Positions 45,187-58,200 of a stretch of 64,000 nt of DNA are shown piece after piece. The position numbers and the translations under genes were made by a program. Source of the DNA: Amoebophrya sp. A120 (Eukaryota > Sar > Dinophyceae > Syndiniales > Amoebophryaceae); the NCBI GenBank assembly GCA_905178155.1, contig CAJINV010000005.1, forward strand, positions 9,093,346 to 9,157,345, read 5' to 3'. The notes under the pieces were generated by a model that saw only the letters and a list, made by a program, of their open reading frames with translations, searched no databases and had not been told where the DNA came from. Positions within the stretch are counted from its first letter, which is position 1. Every line of letters starts with the position of its first letter.

Positions 45187-46156
45187 TGAACACCGGAAGT
45201 GGAGCCGGAAGACGAGAGGGAAACGGCGATAAGATGGAGATAAGCACAACTTTACGTGGGTGGAGTTGAAAAAAAAGTTTCTTTTTGAAGGAATAAAACG
45301 ACGTTGGACAGAATCAAATCTAGTGACAAGCAGAGAGGACTAGGTTTTTCAACATCAAACTTTATATTCTTGAGATTACAGGCAAAAAATTTGCAGGACA
45401 AATTTCGAATTTCATTTCAGATTACACCGGATTCCGAGCTACACAGGGAAGAATCTAAGTCTAGTATTTCGGCAAGTTAATCATGAGCTATGCTCTAGTA
45501 CTGATGAGTACGTGCGTAGCCCGTATGCTTTTTTGAATGCCACTCCTGTACACCAAAATTAATGAACATTCTCAAAGGTAGTTTCTTCAAAAACTCGGCA
45601 ACAAGTAGCAGCTGCATGTTTTCCATCCCCAAGGGACCAGTTTTGAGCAGGTTGCGAAAAAGAGAAAGAAGCTGTGGAGCTTTGGTACTTCACAAGATGC
45701 TGCCGTGCCGGCTTTCCAAGTTGTACAGCGCAATGCTGATTTCGTCTACTTGTTTTGTCCCTTCTGGTTGTCTCCGTAGTTGTAAAGAGGCTTGGTAGAG
45801 AGAAGAAGGAACTATTCCTGGAAGAGAGCGCAATATTTCTCGCATTTGCAATTCCGTCTCTGTTTTCGCTTCTCGGAGCGATCGAGCGATGAAAATGGAC
45901 AATGCCTAAGCTCCTGTACAGTGTCTTCTACCGAGAGATCAAAGAGAAATCTGCAAATTACACCCTTAGACCATGTTTACCTATGGCAAACGCACAGCTT
46001 TATTGTGAAGCTGCTACGAGAAGTGGCACTAGTAGAAATGCGTGTTTCTAGGTCGTCATGAGATCCTAGTATAGAGAATTTTCTTCCACCAGTAGAGTAG
46101 TGTGTACTCTGCATGCTTTTCACTATTCTCGTGGTAGAAAAAACAAGTACGCTAAT
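45187..46156. other. Spacer
   Basis: No supported gene, introner or GC-rich block. The sequence before the ATG at 46157 has a TTTTCACTATTCTCGTGGTAG tract that could accept a spliced leader; inference only. Confidence 0.5.
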
Positions 46157-48834
46157 ATGGCGGAGATGCTCTCCAACCCGCCCTCCCCTGGCGGCAGCCC
46201 AACTTCTCCAGCTACTAAGCCCGGTTACAACCCTGAGAAACTCTCCACCAAAACCAAGCTACTCCTCGCCTCCGGGGAGGCAGTTCAGGGGGCCTGGACC
46301 ACCGTCGCCGGGTTTTTCCTGAACGCGTTTTTCCTAGAAACGTGCTGCTTATCGCCCCAACAGGTCGGGTTCATCCAATTGATCCAGGGCAGCTTCGACG
46401 CGGCGAACGATCCCTGCATCGGCTACTTATCCGACCGCACCAGGTGTTACGGGAGAAAATCCTTCATTAAGGGCCGACGACGCCCCTGGCTGTTCTACGC
46501 CGCACCCTTTCTCGCCGTGGTTCATAGTGCTCTATGGTGGCCGCTGGATGTCACCACTACCACTTCCACCCAGCGGTTTTGGTACTACTTGCTCTGCTAC
46601 ATGGGCGTGTCGATCGGAATTTCCTGTATTCAACTCCAGATCGTCACACTCTGTCCGGAGCTATCCGAGGACTATTCCGAGCGGGTGGAATTGAACGGGC
46701 TAAGGCTCGCCGCAGTCGTGATTTTCGGCTTCCTCATCGCGATAGTAAGACAAGCGATCATCTACACGGAGGTGTTTGGCGGTGGGGAAAATGGCGGGAT
46801 TAGGGCGAGCGGGATTGTGTTGTCGATTTTCATGCTGCTCGTCGCGTGGAACATTGTTTTCAACATTAAGGAGAAATTCGCGCCAAATCAAGAGTCGAAA
46901 GAAGAATTGTCCTTCTACAAATCCTTCTACGAAAATTTGCTGTGCAACAAGGCGTTCTGGTGTTGCGTCGGGACCTTCGTCTGCGGGCCGACGGCGATAG
47001 TGTTAGTCCAGGCGAATGTCGCGATGTTCTGCAAATACGTATGAAATGCAAAAGCATTGTACACTAGTAGAAATCGCATGACAAATTTCCTCAGCGTGAG
47101 AAATAAAATTTGTAATGGGGATTTGACTTGAGAAGGAAATTTGTTATGCATGACTGCGATTAGTACGAGTGCGATAAGTACTTTTGCAATGCATAATACG
47201 CTTTGAAAGACGAATCTATCGTGAATATCGTGTTGGGTTCCGTGCAAGCAACCGCGATATTCGCAATGTTCGGGTGGGCGAAACTAGTCTCCGGTCCATT
47301 GAAAAAGAAGAAACGGGAGAAGGCGCTGGGTGGGGGAAGCAAATCAGCAATAGCGAATGATCCGGATAATTTATTTCATACCACTGGTGATCAACGTGCC
47401 GCGGAGGTGGACGAGGATAATCATGTAGTCGGTGCAATCGAGATCGAGGATGTGGAACCGAAAATTTTTAGCTCCTCACTGGCCGCAGAAAATACCAGTA
47501 GCGGTTTGAACGAAATAGATCTTGGCGAGAAGCAACTGCGAGACGACCATCAATTCCCAAACGGGCTTGATGATGATGAACAACTCGCAGAAAAAGCAAT
47601 ACCAGATGGAGAAAATAAAAACTACCCCCAAGGAGGTAAAGCTGTCGCAGAAGAAGATCTTCAACACCAAGAGCCGCAGTCAAGAGCCGCCGCCGCCGCG
47701 ATGAAGATCACCGCGCTGTCCAGCGATTTCGCAGACTACGTCACTAGTACAACCACCTACGCGGGATCCTACGTGAAATCCGTGAAATTCCCCTACGTTC
47801 CACTTCTTCAGCAGACATCCGAACAGATTCTGGGCGTCGACTGGGACAAGCGGCACATGCTCCTCATCGGGGGCCCGATTCTCGCGGGGGCTTTGATAAT
47901 GGTCTCTTTCTTTGACGAAAACACACCAACCCTGGCGATCATTTTTACCTGTCTTGTCGTGGGCATGATGCTGCCGGTGGTGTATTTGACGCCGTATTCG
48001 CTCTTGCCAGACCTAATTGAAGACGACGAGATCCGAACGGGAAGGCGAAGAGAGGGTGTGTACGCCGGGTTTAGCAACGTCTCGTTAAAACTCTCGATCT
48101 CCGTGGCCCTCGCCGGCACAAACGGGTTACTGGAATCAGCCGGGTACCAGCCGCCGGCGACCTCTTGCGGCGGGACAGGAATTTCCGCTAATCCTGCCGA
48201 CATAGCAGACGGAACGTCCGTTGACGGGGACTACCAGCCACAGGCCGTGGTGGATATTCTGCGGTTTCTGATGGGGCCGGCGCCCGCGATTTGCATCTTT
48301 TTCGCCACGATATTCGCGTACAGTTTCCCGATCAGCAAGAGAAAAGCCACGCAAAACGTGAAGAAAGCGAGGAAGAGCAGGATGGAGAACTTGGAGAGAC
48401 AGGCGCAGGAGGACAAGTTGACGGAAGTCGACAAGCAGGCTTTGATGACTTTGAAACTGGAGGGGCAACTAGCGGCGAACGACGAGGAAGAGGAAAAAAC
48501 GACACTGGAATTCCGCGCAGAATCTCTTGAAAACAACTCCAGTTCCAGCAACAGTGGAGACGTCGGAATTATGCCGATGGGGAACGAGAACGACATGATC
48601 ATGCAGGGGTTTGGTAGTCACCAGACAGGCGGGGGTTTGATAATAAACGATAGTAGTGGAGAGGCAACAACGACGATGATGGAAATGAATACAACGCCGC
48701 CGACGGTTTTTGCGGTGAGAAAACGGTCCAAGGACATCAACTCGAAGGAGAATTTGGATTTTTCTGCAGCTGCTCGGGGGGATTTCGGCGAGGATGCTGC
48801 GGGAACTGATGGTACGGTGCCCGATGCGTTTTGA
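46157..48834 (+). CDS. GPH-family/MFSD2-like cation symporter (MFS)
   Basis: Exons: 46157-47039, 47201-48834; about 840 residues. ATG 46157 is preferred because the frame upstream has no other ATG. The first half has membrane segments around LLASGEAVQGAWTTVAGFFL, QQVGFIQLIQGSFDAANDP with the loop IGYLSDRTRCYGRKSFIKGRRRPW (the GPH/MFS D-R-x-GRR-P-W motif), FWYYLLCYMGVSIGISCIQL, LAAVVIFGFLIAIV and SGIVLSIFMLLVAWNIVF. The second half has IVNIVLGSVQATAIFAMFGW, LLIGGPILAGALIMVSFFDE, LAIIFTCLVVGMMLPVVYLT and the family block LPDLIEDDEIRTGRRREGVY, GFSNVSLKLSIS. A charged cytosolic loop of about 170 residues splits the halves, and a long acidic tail follows. GPH members move sugars or, in MFSD2A, lysolipids with Na+; the substrate here is unknown. 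Confidence 0.85.
47040..47195. mobile_element. Introner D in MFS gene
   Basis: Repeat ATACG, perfect. Removal gives AMFCKYALKDESIVNIV between membrane segments. It is the only intron seen in this gene. Confidence 0.92.
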
Positions 48835-49234
48835 AAGGAGTGGTGAATGGAGGGTGGAGGGAGTGATGTTGGTGATGAGGTCGTGTTGCATATATAATAA
48901 TCCAGGAGCAGCAACATATTTCCGCAGTAGCTAGCTTTTGGACATCAAAACCAACGTGCAGAATTTACGTCCGTGTTGAAGTAGGCACGCACAGGCACAC
49001 ACTAGAATTCAAATTTTTGAAACTTAAAGAACGGCTTTCCAAGAACGTGCCAGTTGGTCTGCGAAAAGTAAAGGCAGCAGGTTTTTCGATCTTCCACGAG
49101 TTGGCTAGGCAAGTGTTTGTGTTCGGGTATTTTTCACTGAGGATGGCATTATACATCGCTAGCGTTCATTTTCGTCTCTACGCTGCCCGTGCGCTCGTCT
49201 TGCAATGCGTTCTATCGTTGCTGTGTGAAAGTCG
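48835..49234. other. MFS downstream region
   Basis: Ordinary-composition spacer; the + frame from 49017 is open into the GC-rich block but is not supported as a gene. Confidence 0.5.
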
Positions 49235-50530
49235 GCGCCATCACCGCGCGCGCAGCGGACTGGCGGCGCAAAGCCGAGCAGGACCGCGCGCGGCGCTTCG
49301 GTGGTCTGCAGGGGGGCGCTCGACTTGTCCACCGGGGGCGCAAAAAGCAGGGCGCGCCCTGGTCAAGTGGCTAACTGTGGCGCACACGCAGGGCGCCGAG
49401 GCGTGCCCACTGCCGCCATGCGGGTACGGGATGGCACCAGCGCGACCCATCGCGATCGTGTTGCGACCAACCACGTGGGCCAGCTCATCTACAAGAATGA
49501 AGCTCCTGGGCCCGCGCGGAGCTGCGGCGGGGCTCCGTGCTTTTGGCAGCGGTGGAGAGGTTGACCGCTTACCAAAGGGCCCGGGCACTTCGGAACATGC
49601 CGCGCCGGTGGTGGCGCGCGCCGCTGCGGGTAGCGTAAGCGAGGCTCTCACGCTGCAGGCATTGCAAGCGAGATTCTCGCAGGCCATGCCTGCCAGGTTA
49701 GATTCGACACGGCCGCGACGGGCCAGATCTAAACTAAAGGCATTAGACGGCGAACCACCTGCGCAAGAGAGACGCCGCCGCGTCCTTCACCGTGGAACCG
49801 GCGCCGCCCGCATTGGCGATCATGCGGAGCCTCGCAGACCTTCCGCGCCGGCCCCTACTCCGAAAAGGCTTTTGCCTTGCTGCCGCCCTCCTAACCACAG
49901 CGCGCGTGGCGAGTGCGATAGCTGGGAGACAGGTTGGCGGCCTTTGTCCTCCCGGTCGCCAGGGCTGTGCCGGGGCGGGGCCTTCCTATGGCGCGCCTGC
50001 GCCCCCTGTCCCGCCATGGCGTGCGCGCGGCCGCCGGACATGCGGGCCGGCGGCGCCCGGCCGGCCGGCGGCGCCTTGCTGCGCTGTTGCGCGAAAAATT
50101 TGATCCAAGGGCCGCGCGGCTCTGCAGTTGCGCCACGACAAGGCGGAAGCGCCGCGCACTTTAATAGAACTAGAAGACGACGCGACGGGCGCGCCCCGTT
50201 TTTTCTGGCCGGCCGCCCGAGACGGCCCAAAGCTAGGCGAGCCGCCGCCGATTGGATTTTCCGCGCGCCTCTCGGGCTGGCCCAAGCGCGCCCCGGGCGC
50301 CCGCTTGGCCCTGCGTGCCTGCCCTTGCATTGGGCCGGGCCCCCCGCCCAAGAAAAACAGGCAGCAATCGGCGTGGCCCAGGGCGGCCCGCGCGCCTTGT
50401 TTGGTTGGCAGTGGTTGTCGGCGCGCCCCCATATCGCACCGCGCGGCGCCCGGCGCCCGCCCGCCCGCGCTTCTTGAGCGCGATTTGCTTTTTCGTGGCC
50501 GCTGCCTTGCTTGCCTAAGCGGCAGCCTCG
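49235..50530. other. GC-rich intergenic island 5
   Basis: Longest of the GC-rich blocks (about 1.3 kb). One + frame stays open for 486 codons and other frames are almost as long. No motif recognised; Arg/Ala/Pro/Gly dominate in all frames. Ordinary spacer from 50530 to the next ATG at 50820. Confidence 0.7.
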
Positions 50531-50819
50531 GTGCGACAGCTGTAGCCTTTTTATTCCCGGGGCGACGCCTTCATGTAGACTGCAGCCCCGTAGAAGCGCT
50601 TGCGCCTACTCCGTGTTAATTACCGTGCCGCGCGTGCGTTGTTCCATGCTTTTTTTCATAACGTCGGGGCGTAGATATGCTTTCGCTTTTTTGCCAAGCG
50701 TGCTCCATGGCATGAGTCAGTAAAGGCCTTTCGCCCCCTCGTCATTCAACCACAGATCGACTAAGTTTTCGATCTCGAAGAGCCAGCACTTCTGCCCCCA
50801 ACACCCTCTCCGCAACAAG

Positions 50820-53728
50820 ATGACTTTCACCAAACGTCGTTTCCACCCTCCAGGCTTTATTGCCTGTATGGCTCTACTTTTGTTCTTGCTCTCGTCCCCA
50901 CCACCCCTCGCAGCAGCCGCGAAGAAGAAATCTTCGAAAAACAAAAAAACCGACAAACCAACTCCCGCGTCCGCCCCACCGGTGGTAAGGAAGAAGAAAA
51001 ATTATCTGGTCCTCGGCGGGACGGGATCCAGATCCGCGGCCACAACCGAGTTCCTCATTCGGCAACCGAATGTCGACGTGGTGCTCCTCAACCGCGGCAA
51101 CATGTACTGGGACGTGGCCAAAGAGCTCAACGTCCGCGCCGCCGAGCACTGGCCGTGCGACCGGAAGAAGAAGCTGCAGAACTGCAAGCCCTTCATGGCC
51201 AGCGACAGGAAATTCGACGCGTGCTTGGACTTTTCCTCGCTTACTTGGGAACAGTTACAAAACGCGAAGGACTACCTACTGGACTCGCAAAAGTGCGACT
51301 TCTACCTCTTCGCTTCTTCCTACAAAGTGTATGAGGTGTCCGGGGCGTTACCGAAACGCATGACCAAGAAATGGTGGAATGACGTGGAAAACGGGAGACT
51401 GCAGGAGGACAAACACATGCGGAGACCGAACAAATCGGTGTCCCCACTGGAACGGCACGAGATCATCTCCGCGAACAAAATTGGGAACGATTTCTACCTA
51501 TGCACTGCAAAAAGTGTCGTATTCGTGGGAACAATTGCAACCACATGCATGACCAATATCTCCTCTTAGGTAATTGAGCATGACACATTTCATAGTGAGA
51601 CTTTTCCACTCAGGAAAATTTGTAATGCAGTTTCTACGTAATGCAATACTTTTGTAATGCACACTACGAAGTGGAGGAGGCACTCGAGAAAAATTTTATG
51701 AAGACCAACGTGCCGTACAGCGTTTTGAGAATAGGAAACGTGATCACCCCGAAGGAGGCGACGATGCGGTTCTGGTTCTTGCAATTGTGGCTACACGGGC
51801 ACCAGAATTTAGGTATACATAGTGTTATTGAGGTTTTGAATGGCTTTCCTTGATGCTCTAGTGGAGATGAAAAGTAGTCCGAAAGATATACGGGTGTGGA
51901 AGTTCTTATTTCCAGGACCTGCAATTTTCGACAGCCGTAGTAGTATCGGCGGGAGATGTTTCGGAAAGCGATTTGTGTCCTGCTGCTACCAGGGTTATCA
52001 AGAATGCCGCCCGGATTCGCGACAGCGGGATGGACAGTTTTGGGACTTTTTTCAGGATCTGCAATTTTTGAGAGCCGTAGTAGCATCGGCGGGAGATGTT
52101 TTGGAAAGCGATTCGTGTCCTGCTGCTACCAGCGTGATCAAGATTACCGCCCGGATGCGCGACCGCGGGATGAACAGTTTTGGGACTTTTTTCAGGATCT
52201 AGAATTTTTGAGAGCCGTAGTAGCATCGGCGGGAGATAATTGGGAAGTGATTTCGATGTTTTTGTTTACGAGGTTTGTGAAGAGCTTCGTGCGGATTCGG
52301 GACACAAAGGAGAACGGATGTGGAATGTTTTTCAGGATCTGCAATTTTTCGGAGCCGTAGTAGCATCGGCGGGAGATGTTTGGGAAACAGTTTCTGTGTT
52401 GCTGATACAACTGGGCTTTCCAGCACTCCTATGTGGATTCGCGACAGGAGGAATAAAACGACTTCTGGTTTTTCTTCAGAATCTGTGACGCTTCAACCCC
52501 GTAGCTTCAGTAGCGGGAGATGTTCGGAACATGATTTTCGCATTGCTGGCAGGGGCCTCTCGCACGAAGGGCGGGGGGTTCTTCTAGTTCCGCGGAAGGG
52601 CGGGAAGATGTAGTTCTAGTTGTGCATATGATGAGCTACTTTTATCTAGAGATCGAATTCAACCACAACCATCCAACCACACTTCTTCTCCTCAGGTATG
52701 CCCATGCACACCACCTCGGACGCGCCGTATCAAAATGAAAAATCTCCCCTCCCCACATCAAAACGAAATTTTTGATGCTGGATTTGCGTACACAAATCAG
52801 ATTTGTCTTGCAGTAGAGGACTGCCGGCCCACTTCATGCTAATGCAGAGAGAGGCTTTGGCCTAGGCGCTTAGCATGAGGAACGTCTATGCTGTAGGACC
52901 GCCAGCATTACAAACCGCTTGCATCATGGGGCGGAGCCCATGCCGTTGTTCTCTTGCAACACAGACGCGATTTGTGGTCACAAATCAGCATCACAAATTC
53001 TCTGGGGCGTTCGTTTTCGATATGGGGAGGGGGGATTTTTCCTCATGATACGCCGATGAGTTTCACCTACGGCTACGACATCGCCCAGGCAGTCGCGAAG
53101 GTGCTGAAAAAGGCCGCAAATGCCACCGAAATCGACGAGGTGGCGGGGGAAGCGTTCAACATCGCGTGCGAAGAAACGAAAGACCAGTACAACCTGTACT
53201 ACACCATTGGGGACGCGATCGGGCTGTCGCAGGTCCAACACGTGCGACGCGACAACAGAACGGAGGCGCTGACGCTGTACCCGGAAAACAAGGACGGACA
53301 CGTGATGAACATCGAGAAAGCGAAGAGGATCTTGGGGTTCAAACCGACGAATCTGGATAAGGCGGTATAACTTGCTCTTCTGTACTACATACAAGGTCAT
53401 TGTGCAATCATAATAGCAGCAGGCGATGGTTTTGTTGCATACCGTAGTAAGTTCCATGATCGTCTTCATTTGCATTCTTTATCAACCAAAAATTCTCAAT
53501 CCTCAGATCCGCGAATCAGCGTTGTTCTACGAGCAGGCGTTGACAGGGGAGAGGTGGAAGAACCAGAGGAAAGTTGCTTTTAACGCGATCGCGGAGATGA
53601 TGAGGACGAGGAAGTTGGTGGATTGGGTAGAGAAAAAAGTCAAAGAAAAAAAGAACATTTACGATGACTACGATCCAGAAGAGTACGAAGAGTACCTGCA
53701 AGACAAATTTAAAAGACTGGAATTGTAA
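50820..53728 (+). CDS. Secretory NAD(P)-binding SDR/epimerase-like protein
   Basis: Exons: 50820-51498, 51669-51812, 52696-52727, 53056-53364, 53507-53728; about 460 residues. The N-terminus has a signal peptide or anchor (GFIACMALLLFLLSSPPPLA) followed by a Lys-rich linker. The Rossmann start is NYLVLGGTGSRSAATTEFLI (GGTGxRS in place of TGxxGxxG), then VDVVLLNRGN at the second strand, FDACLDFSSLTWEQL, FYLFASSYKVYE, VPYSVLRIGNVITP, TYGYDIAQAVAKVL, EAFNIACEE and RILGFKPTNLDKA, in the order seen in extended SDRs and CSP41-like proteins. The catalytic Tyr-x3-Lys is not clear, so enzymatic activity is uncertain. The C-terminal 75 residues are charged. Intron 51813-52695 is GT-AG and holds a 140-bp tandem repeat. 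Confidence 0.75.
51499..51663. mobile_element. Introner D in SDR gene
   Basis: Repeat CTACC/CTACG (4/5). Left TATGCACTGCAAAAAGTGTC; right TTTTGTAATGCACA, diverged. Removal gives IGNDFYEVEEALEKNF. Confidence 0.87.
51915..52560 (+). repeat. Five tandem 140-bp units inside an intron
   Basis: Units start at about 51915, 52055, 52195, 52335 and 52480. Shared words are GAGCCGTAGTAGCATCGGCG and GGGAGATGTT. Each of the first four units ends in a T-rich tract plus CAG, so the boundary itself looks like a 3' splice site. Units 1 and 2 are most alike; unit 5 is diverged and partial. Confidence 0.9.
52728..53050 (+). mobile_element. Introner B in SDR gene
   Basis: Repeat CGCCG, perfect. It leaves a tiny upstream exon (52696-52727) and removal gives HTTSDAPMSFTYGYDIAQ. 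Confidence 0.93.
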
Positions 53729-53929
53729 ATAAATGACAATCATAATTGTTGCTCCTGATGTGTGAAGCGATTGCTTTTTTGTCAAGATCCTAGTGCCGCG
53801 TGCTGCGAGCAGCGCCACCGCTGAGTGTTCCTAGCTGTACGTGGAGAAGAGGGCTCCACATGCGTGGCGCAACTGTGTTTCTTCATCGGTTCGATGCTTC
53901 TACAGTCTGCCGAGGATCCTACAGCGGCT
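53729..53929. other. SDR downstream region
   Basis: Short ordinary spacer; nothing recognised. Confidence 0.45.
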
Positions 53930-55140
53930 CATGGCCGGGCCCGCGTCGCAATCCGCAAGCCAGTGCGCGGAGGGCACGCGCTGACGCTGCTGGCGGCCCG
54001 GAACCATTTCGCGGGACAGGGCGAGCCAGCTGGCAGGAACCACCGGGGCCAGGACGGCTCCTCTCGCAAACACACGCCCGGCGCCTGCCTGAGGCCGCCC
54101 AACTTCCAGGGGGCGCGCCACTTATTCGGCCGGCGGCGCAGATTCTTTCCCCACATACGTGAAAGCAGGGGCAGCCCCCGCGCGCGCGCCGCGCCAGCAA
54201 CGCCGGGGCGGGCAAGCGAAATGGCGGCCGCGCTCCCGATATCGCGCGCCGGCTCTCGGGCCGCCCCCCGGCAGGGGCGGGCACGGCTTTGGCAGCGCTT
54301 TGCTGCGGCGCGGGCCGGTGTTGCCGCGGCCCCCTCTTGGAACAGGGCGCCCAGAGCCGTCCGGGCGGGGTTGCCGCCAGCATGTCGGCACGCTGGCGCC
54401 GGGCAGGCGCCGCAGGGGCGGCGGCAGGGTATTCCCGAGCGCGCGGGAAGGGCCCGGGGGCCGGGCCTGCCGCACGCCTTCGGCATTCGCGCCGCCCTGG
54501 CTTGGGGCCCTGCGGGGCCGGGCGAAAATTGCGCCCGTCGGGCGCGCGCGCGCTTCTAAGCGAACAGACCGCCGGCGCGGAGTCGCGGCCGGCGGAGGGG
54601 CCTGGGCACGTCAGAAAGAGGCTGCGACGAGATCCGGGTCGTAGTGTGGGAACTCGTATGGTTCAGAAAGTACGCAGCGCGCGCGCGCAATGTGGTGCGT
54701 CGGCAATAGTTTAGCGCGGCCGCGCGGGCGCGGTGTCGGTCCGCCCAGGCTGCTGCCGCTCGTCTTGTTCGCCCTGGCCCGGCGGCGCCATCGGGCGCCC
54801 GTGCGCTGCTTACCGGGCAGGGGGCCGCGGGTTGCCTTGCCTGACTGTTTACGAAGAGCCGGGCCGGGCCCGGGGGGGCGGGCGGCCGGCCGCACACTTG
54901 CCCGAGCAGGTTGTGGGGCTGCGCGTTTCCCATCCGCATGGCGGCGCAGCCTGCTCCCCGAAGTTGGTGGACGCCCGGGCGGTAGATTTGGAGCCGCGGG
55001 CGACCTGGCGCTGCGCCTTTCGCCCCCCAGCCATTGACTTCCTGTATCGTGGCCGGCACGATATGCCGCGCCCTCATGTTGTTGGCCCATCAGTTTGCTT
55101 CGCCCATTGGAGGCTGGTGTGTATTCACGCAGGCGCCACG
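53930..55140. other. GC-rich intergenic island 6
   Basis: GC-rich block of about 1.2 kb with open frames on both strands and no domain. It ends about 150 bases before the P4-ATPase ATG at 55285. Confidence 0.7.
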
Positions 55141-55284
55141 TGCCTGCTGGCGCGCACCTATTTGTGTTCGCAGAATTCAGAATTTCGTAGTGCGCCCACC
55201 GTGAGTTATCCCTTAATGGAACTGGCATTGAAGTAAGTAACTACCCCTCTACCACAGTAAGAAAGCCTGCTCTCCAGTACCGCC

Positions 55285-58200
55285 ATGCGCACACCGTTTC
55301 CCCCTACAGCCAAAATCAGTACAAATGGAACGCAAGAAATGTGGAAAACGGTCGTCCCGCGGCTCCACCGCGATGCAGCTGGCGACGAGAATACTGGAGC
55401 ACGCCGCGACCACAGGAAGAGCACGAAGAAATGCGGGGCCCGTTTCCGCTGCAACACTAAAGAGCAGTACGAGACCATCCCTCCTCCTCGCCACCCGAAC
55501 AAGATCAAGACCGCGAAGCACAACCTGCTCACTTTCCTCCCCGCAACGGTTGTTCGCACGTTCCGACAGCCCGCGAACATATACTTCCTCTTCATCTGCC
55601 TCTTCCAGATCCTCCCCGAAATCACTCCCACGAATGGCGTTGTGTCGCAATTACCACCCTTGCTCGTCATCGTCGTGGTGGAAATCGTGACCGCTTTTTT
55701 GGAGACCTGGAAGCGCTGTGCCGCGGACCGAGCGGAAAATGTGGAAAAAAAGTGCTTTCGAGTTGTTGTCCCAACTGCTCCTGCTGTCCGAGGCGGGGAA
55801 AGAAAGACCACTGCCAACGATTCGCATACGAACACCAGTGGCAGCACGAGGGGCCGCGGCGCCAAGGGTGACGAAAAGCCGCCTGATGGTGTTCTCGGTC
55901 GAGAGGGCACCCACACACGCGATAGAAGTTCTAGTGCTGTGGATGAAGACCACTTCGAGGAAGTGCAAGTGGAGCAAATCTCCCGGCAAGACATCTGCGT
56001 CGGGGATATTTTGCAGCTGCGACCGGGAGAGGAGGTGCCGGCGGATTGCGTGTTAATACCTGATGATATGGTGAGGAAAATAAACGCGAATCGGTCAATT
56101 GGTGAATCGTCTGCTGCTCTTTGTAATCCCCCGGCGTCATCATCTTCTGCTGCAGCCCTTTTCCCAAGCAGAACATCTCCTCCGAAGAGCAACAGTGGTG
56201 TTTGTGTCCAAACCGCGAGTCTCGATGGAGAAACAAATTTCAAACGGAAGAAGGTCATGGGGATAGGTGTCGCGTCGAGGATGACCCCGCGTGCTTTTGT
56301 GGATTGGCAGGGGCAGCATCAGGATTCTGCACCTTCTTGTGCGTCGTCATCAGGTCGGCGAGCTCAACCTATCACCGTCGAGCTGCAAGTACCGAGAGAA
56401 CCAAATGCAGATCTGAACAGCTTCACGGGCACTTGTTCAACTAGATACGGTACTGTGCCGAGCGGGGAGAGTGTCACTGTCCCGTTGACGATCGACAATT
56501 TACTTCTCCGTGGAACGACTCTTCGGCAGGAAGTCGCGACTTCGTCCGGCAAGCACAACGTGAGGAAGACGAGCGTTCAGAACAGAAGAACAACAACGAA
56601 TAATTTGGCGCAAAACTACAGACGAACGGTTGCAGTGGGGTCTTTGCGTGGGAGGGCTACGGCTGCGGATCCTTATTCGAGAGCTGCTTCTCCCTCCTCT
56701 CCGTTTCGGTTGTCGCACACTGTTGCCACTGATGCTTCTCATGCACGGACGCAAGAGATGCCATTGTGCCCCTCGCCTGACGTTTGCACATCACACGACC
56801 TGGACTCTCGACGTGCCTCCCCCAATCTCGATGATTTGACCGAATCCCAAGCGTTGATTGCACACCATATTTCGGACAAAACCGCGATAACTGTAAACGA
56901 CGCCGAAACAATTGTCCCATCACACGAGGACTACGATCCTCACAGAAGGACCATCTCCGGCGGTCGAAGAACCTCCCCGAGTGGTAGAAATGAAGACAGT
57001 AGAACCACACAAAATTATCACCAGCAGCGCCACTCGCGCCGACGAACTGTGGCGGGGCAGCAATTGTCGTTGTTTCACTACGCCGTCGTCGTTTACGTCG
57101 GAGAGGACACGAAAGTGCAGAAAAACGCTTTTTGCTCGGAATTGAGGAAACCCGGCTTCTTCGACTTCTGGATTGATTACATCATGAAAAGATGCGTTTT
57201 GATAGAAGTTTGCTTCTGCTTTCTCCTTGCGATCTACGCGTTTTGCTGCGAGGAAGTGAACCCCTTCTGGAACACAACGGACCTGCCGGTGAAAAATAGG
57301 CAGTATAACTGGATCCAAAGAATCTACCGACCGGTTGTTGACGAGCTGATCCGGATATGCATTGCAAATATGTCTGGGTGGTCTGGAAGACTGCAACTTG
57401 TGATGCTGCATTTGGATTCCAAAAAAATTTGTATTGCATGAGCAGCAAAAGGAGTCTTATTTTTGCTACGCGGAAAGGGCATTTGTCATGCGAAATAGGC
57501 ATCAAGAACCCCTCGAAAAATCTGTGATGCTACGGCATGCATCACAGACATCATGGCTCATGCAAAACGTGCGTGACAAGTCTCAGAATCTTCCAGACCC
57601 AGACATTTTTGCATTTGATGCCGGATTCTCCAGTCGCACGAGAGCAACGGTTTTGTCAAATTTCTCCAAGTGGTGCTGCTCACTATTGTGCCAAAGTCCT
57701 TGACCTGGATCACGCTCTGTAATAATTTCGTCCCGATCTCGCTCGTCGTGCAACTGCAGCTCAACAGGCTGTTCCAAGTGCTCTTTCTGGTGAAGGATGA
57801 CGAGTTCTTGAAGCTGTATGAAGGTGACTCTGTAGTAGAAAAGCCGAGGGCTGCCGTTGAGAACTACCCGAAAAGCCCCAGTACACCATCACCAGCTTAT
57901 TTGCTGCCAACAGCCGATGGGGATGAAGACCAAATTCCTGTCGCGCTGCAGATTGAACCATCCGTGGATCAGACACGGGAAAGCGAAGCGGGTGTTCTAT
58001 CAAATGTAAAAATGTCTGGGTCTGGAAGGATACAACTTGTGATGCTAATTTTGGAATCTACATAAAAACTGTATTGCATGAACAGCAAAAGAGGTGTAAT
58101 TTGTGCTAGGCGGAGAGGGCATTTCTCATGCGGTATGAGCATCAGAAAGCCCTCGCAAAATCTTCATGACAAACTCCTGCATTCTTCCAGACCCAGACAT

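Noticed and set aside
49017-50477. A 486-codon open frame in the GC-rich block, and similar long frames at 18859-19477, 36146-37099, 33655-34587 and 53825-54559
   Set aside because: At this GC content stops are rare and all six frames are open at once. The translations are Ala/Arg/Pro/Gly strings with no domain, and the frames have no introners, unlike most of the real genes.
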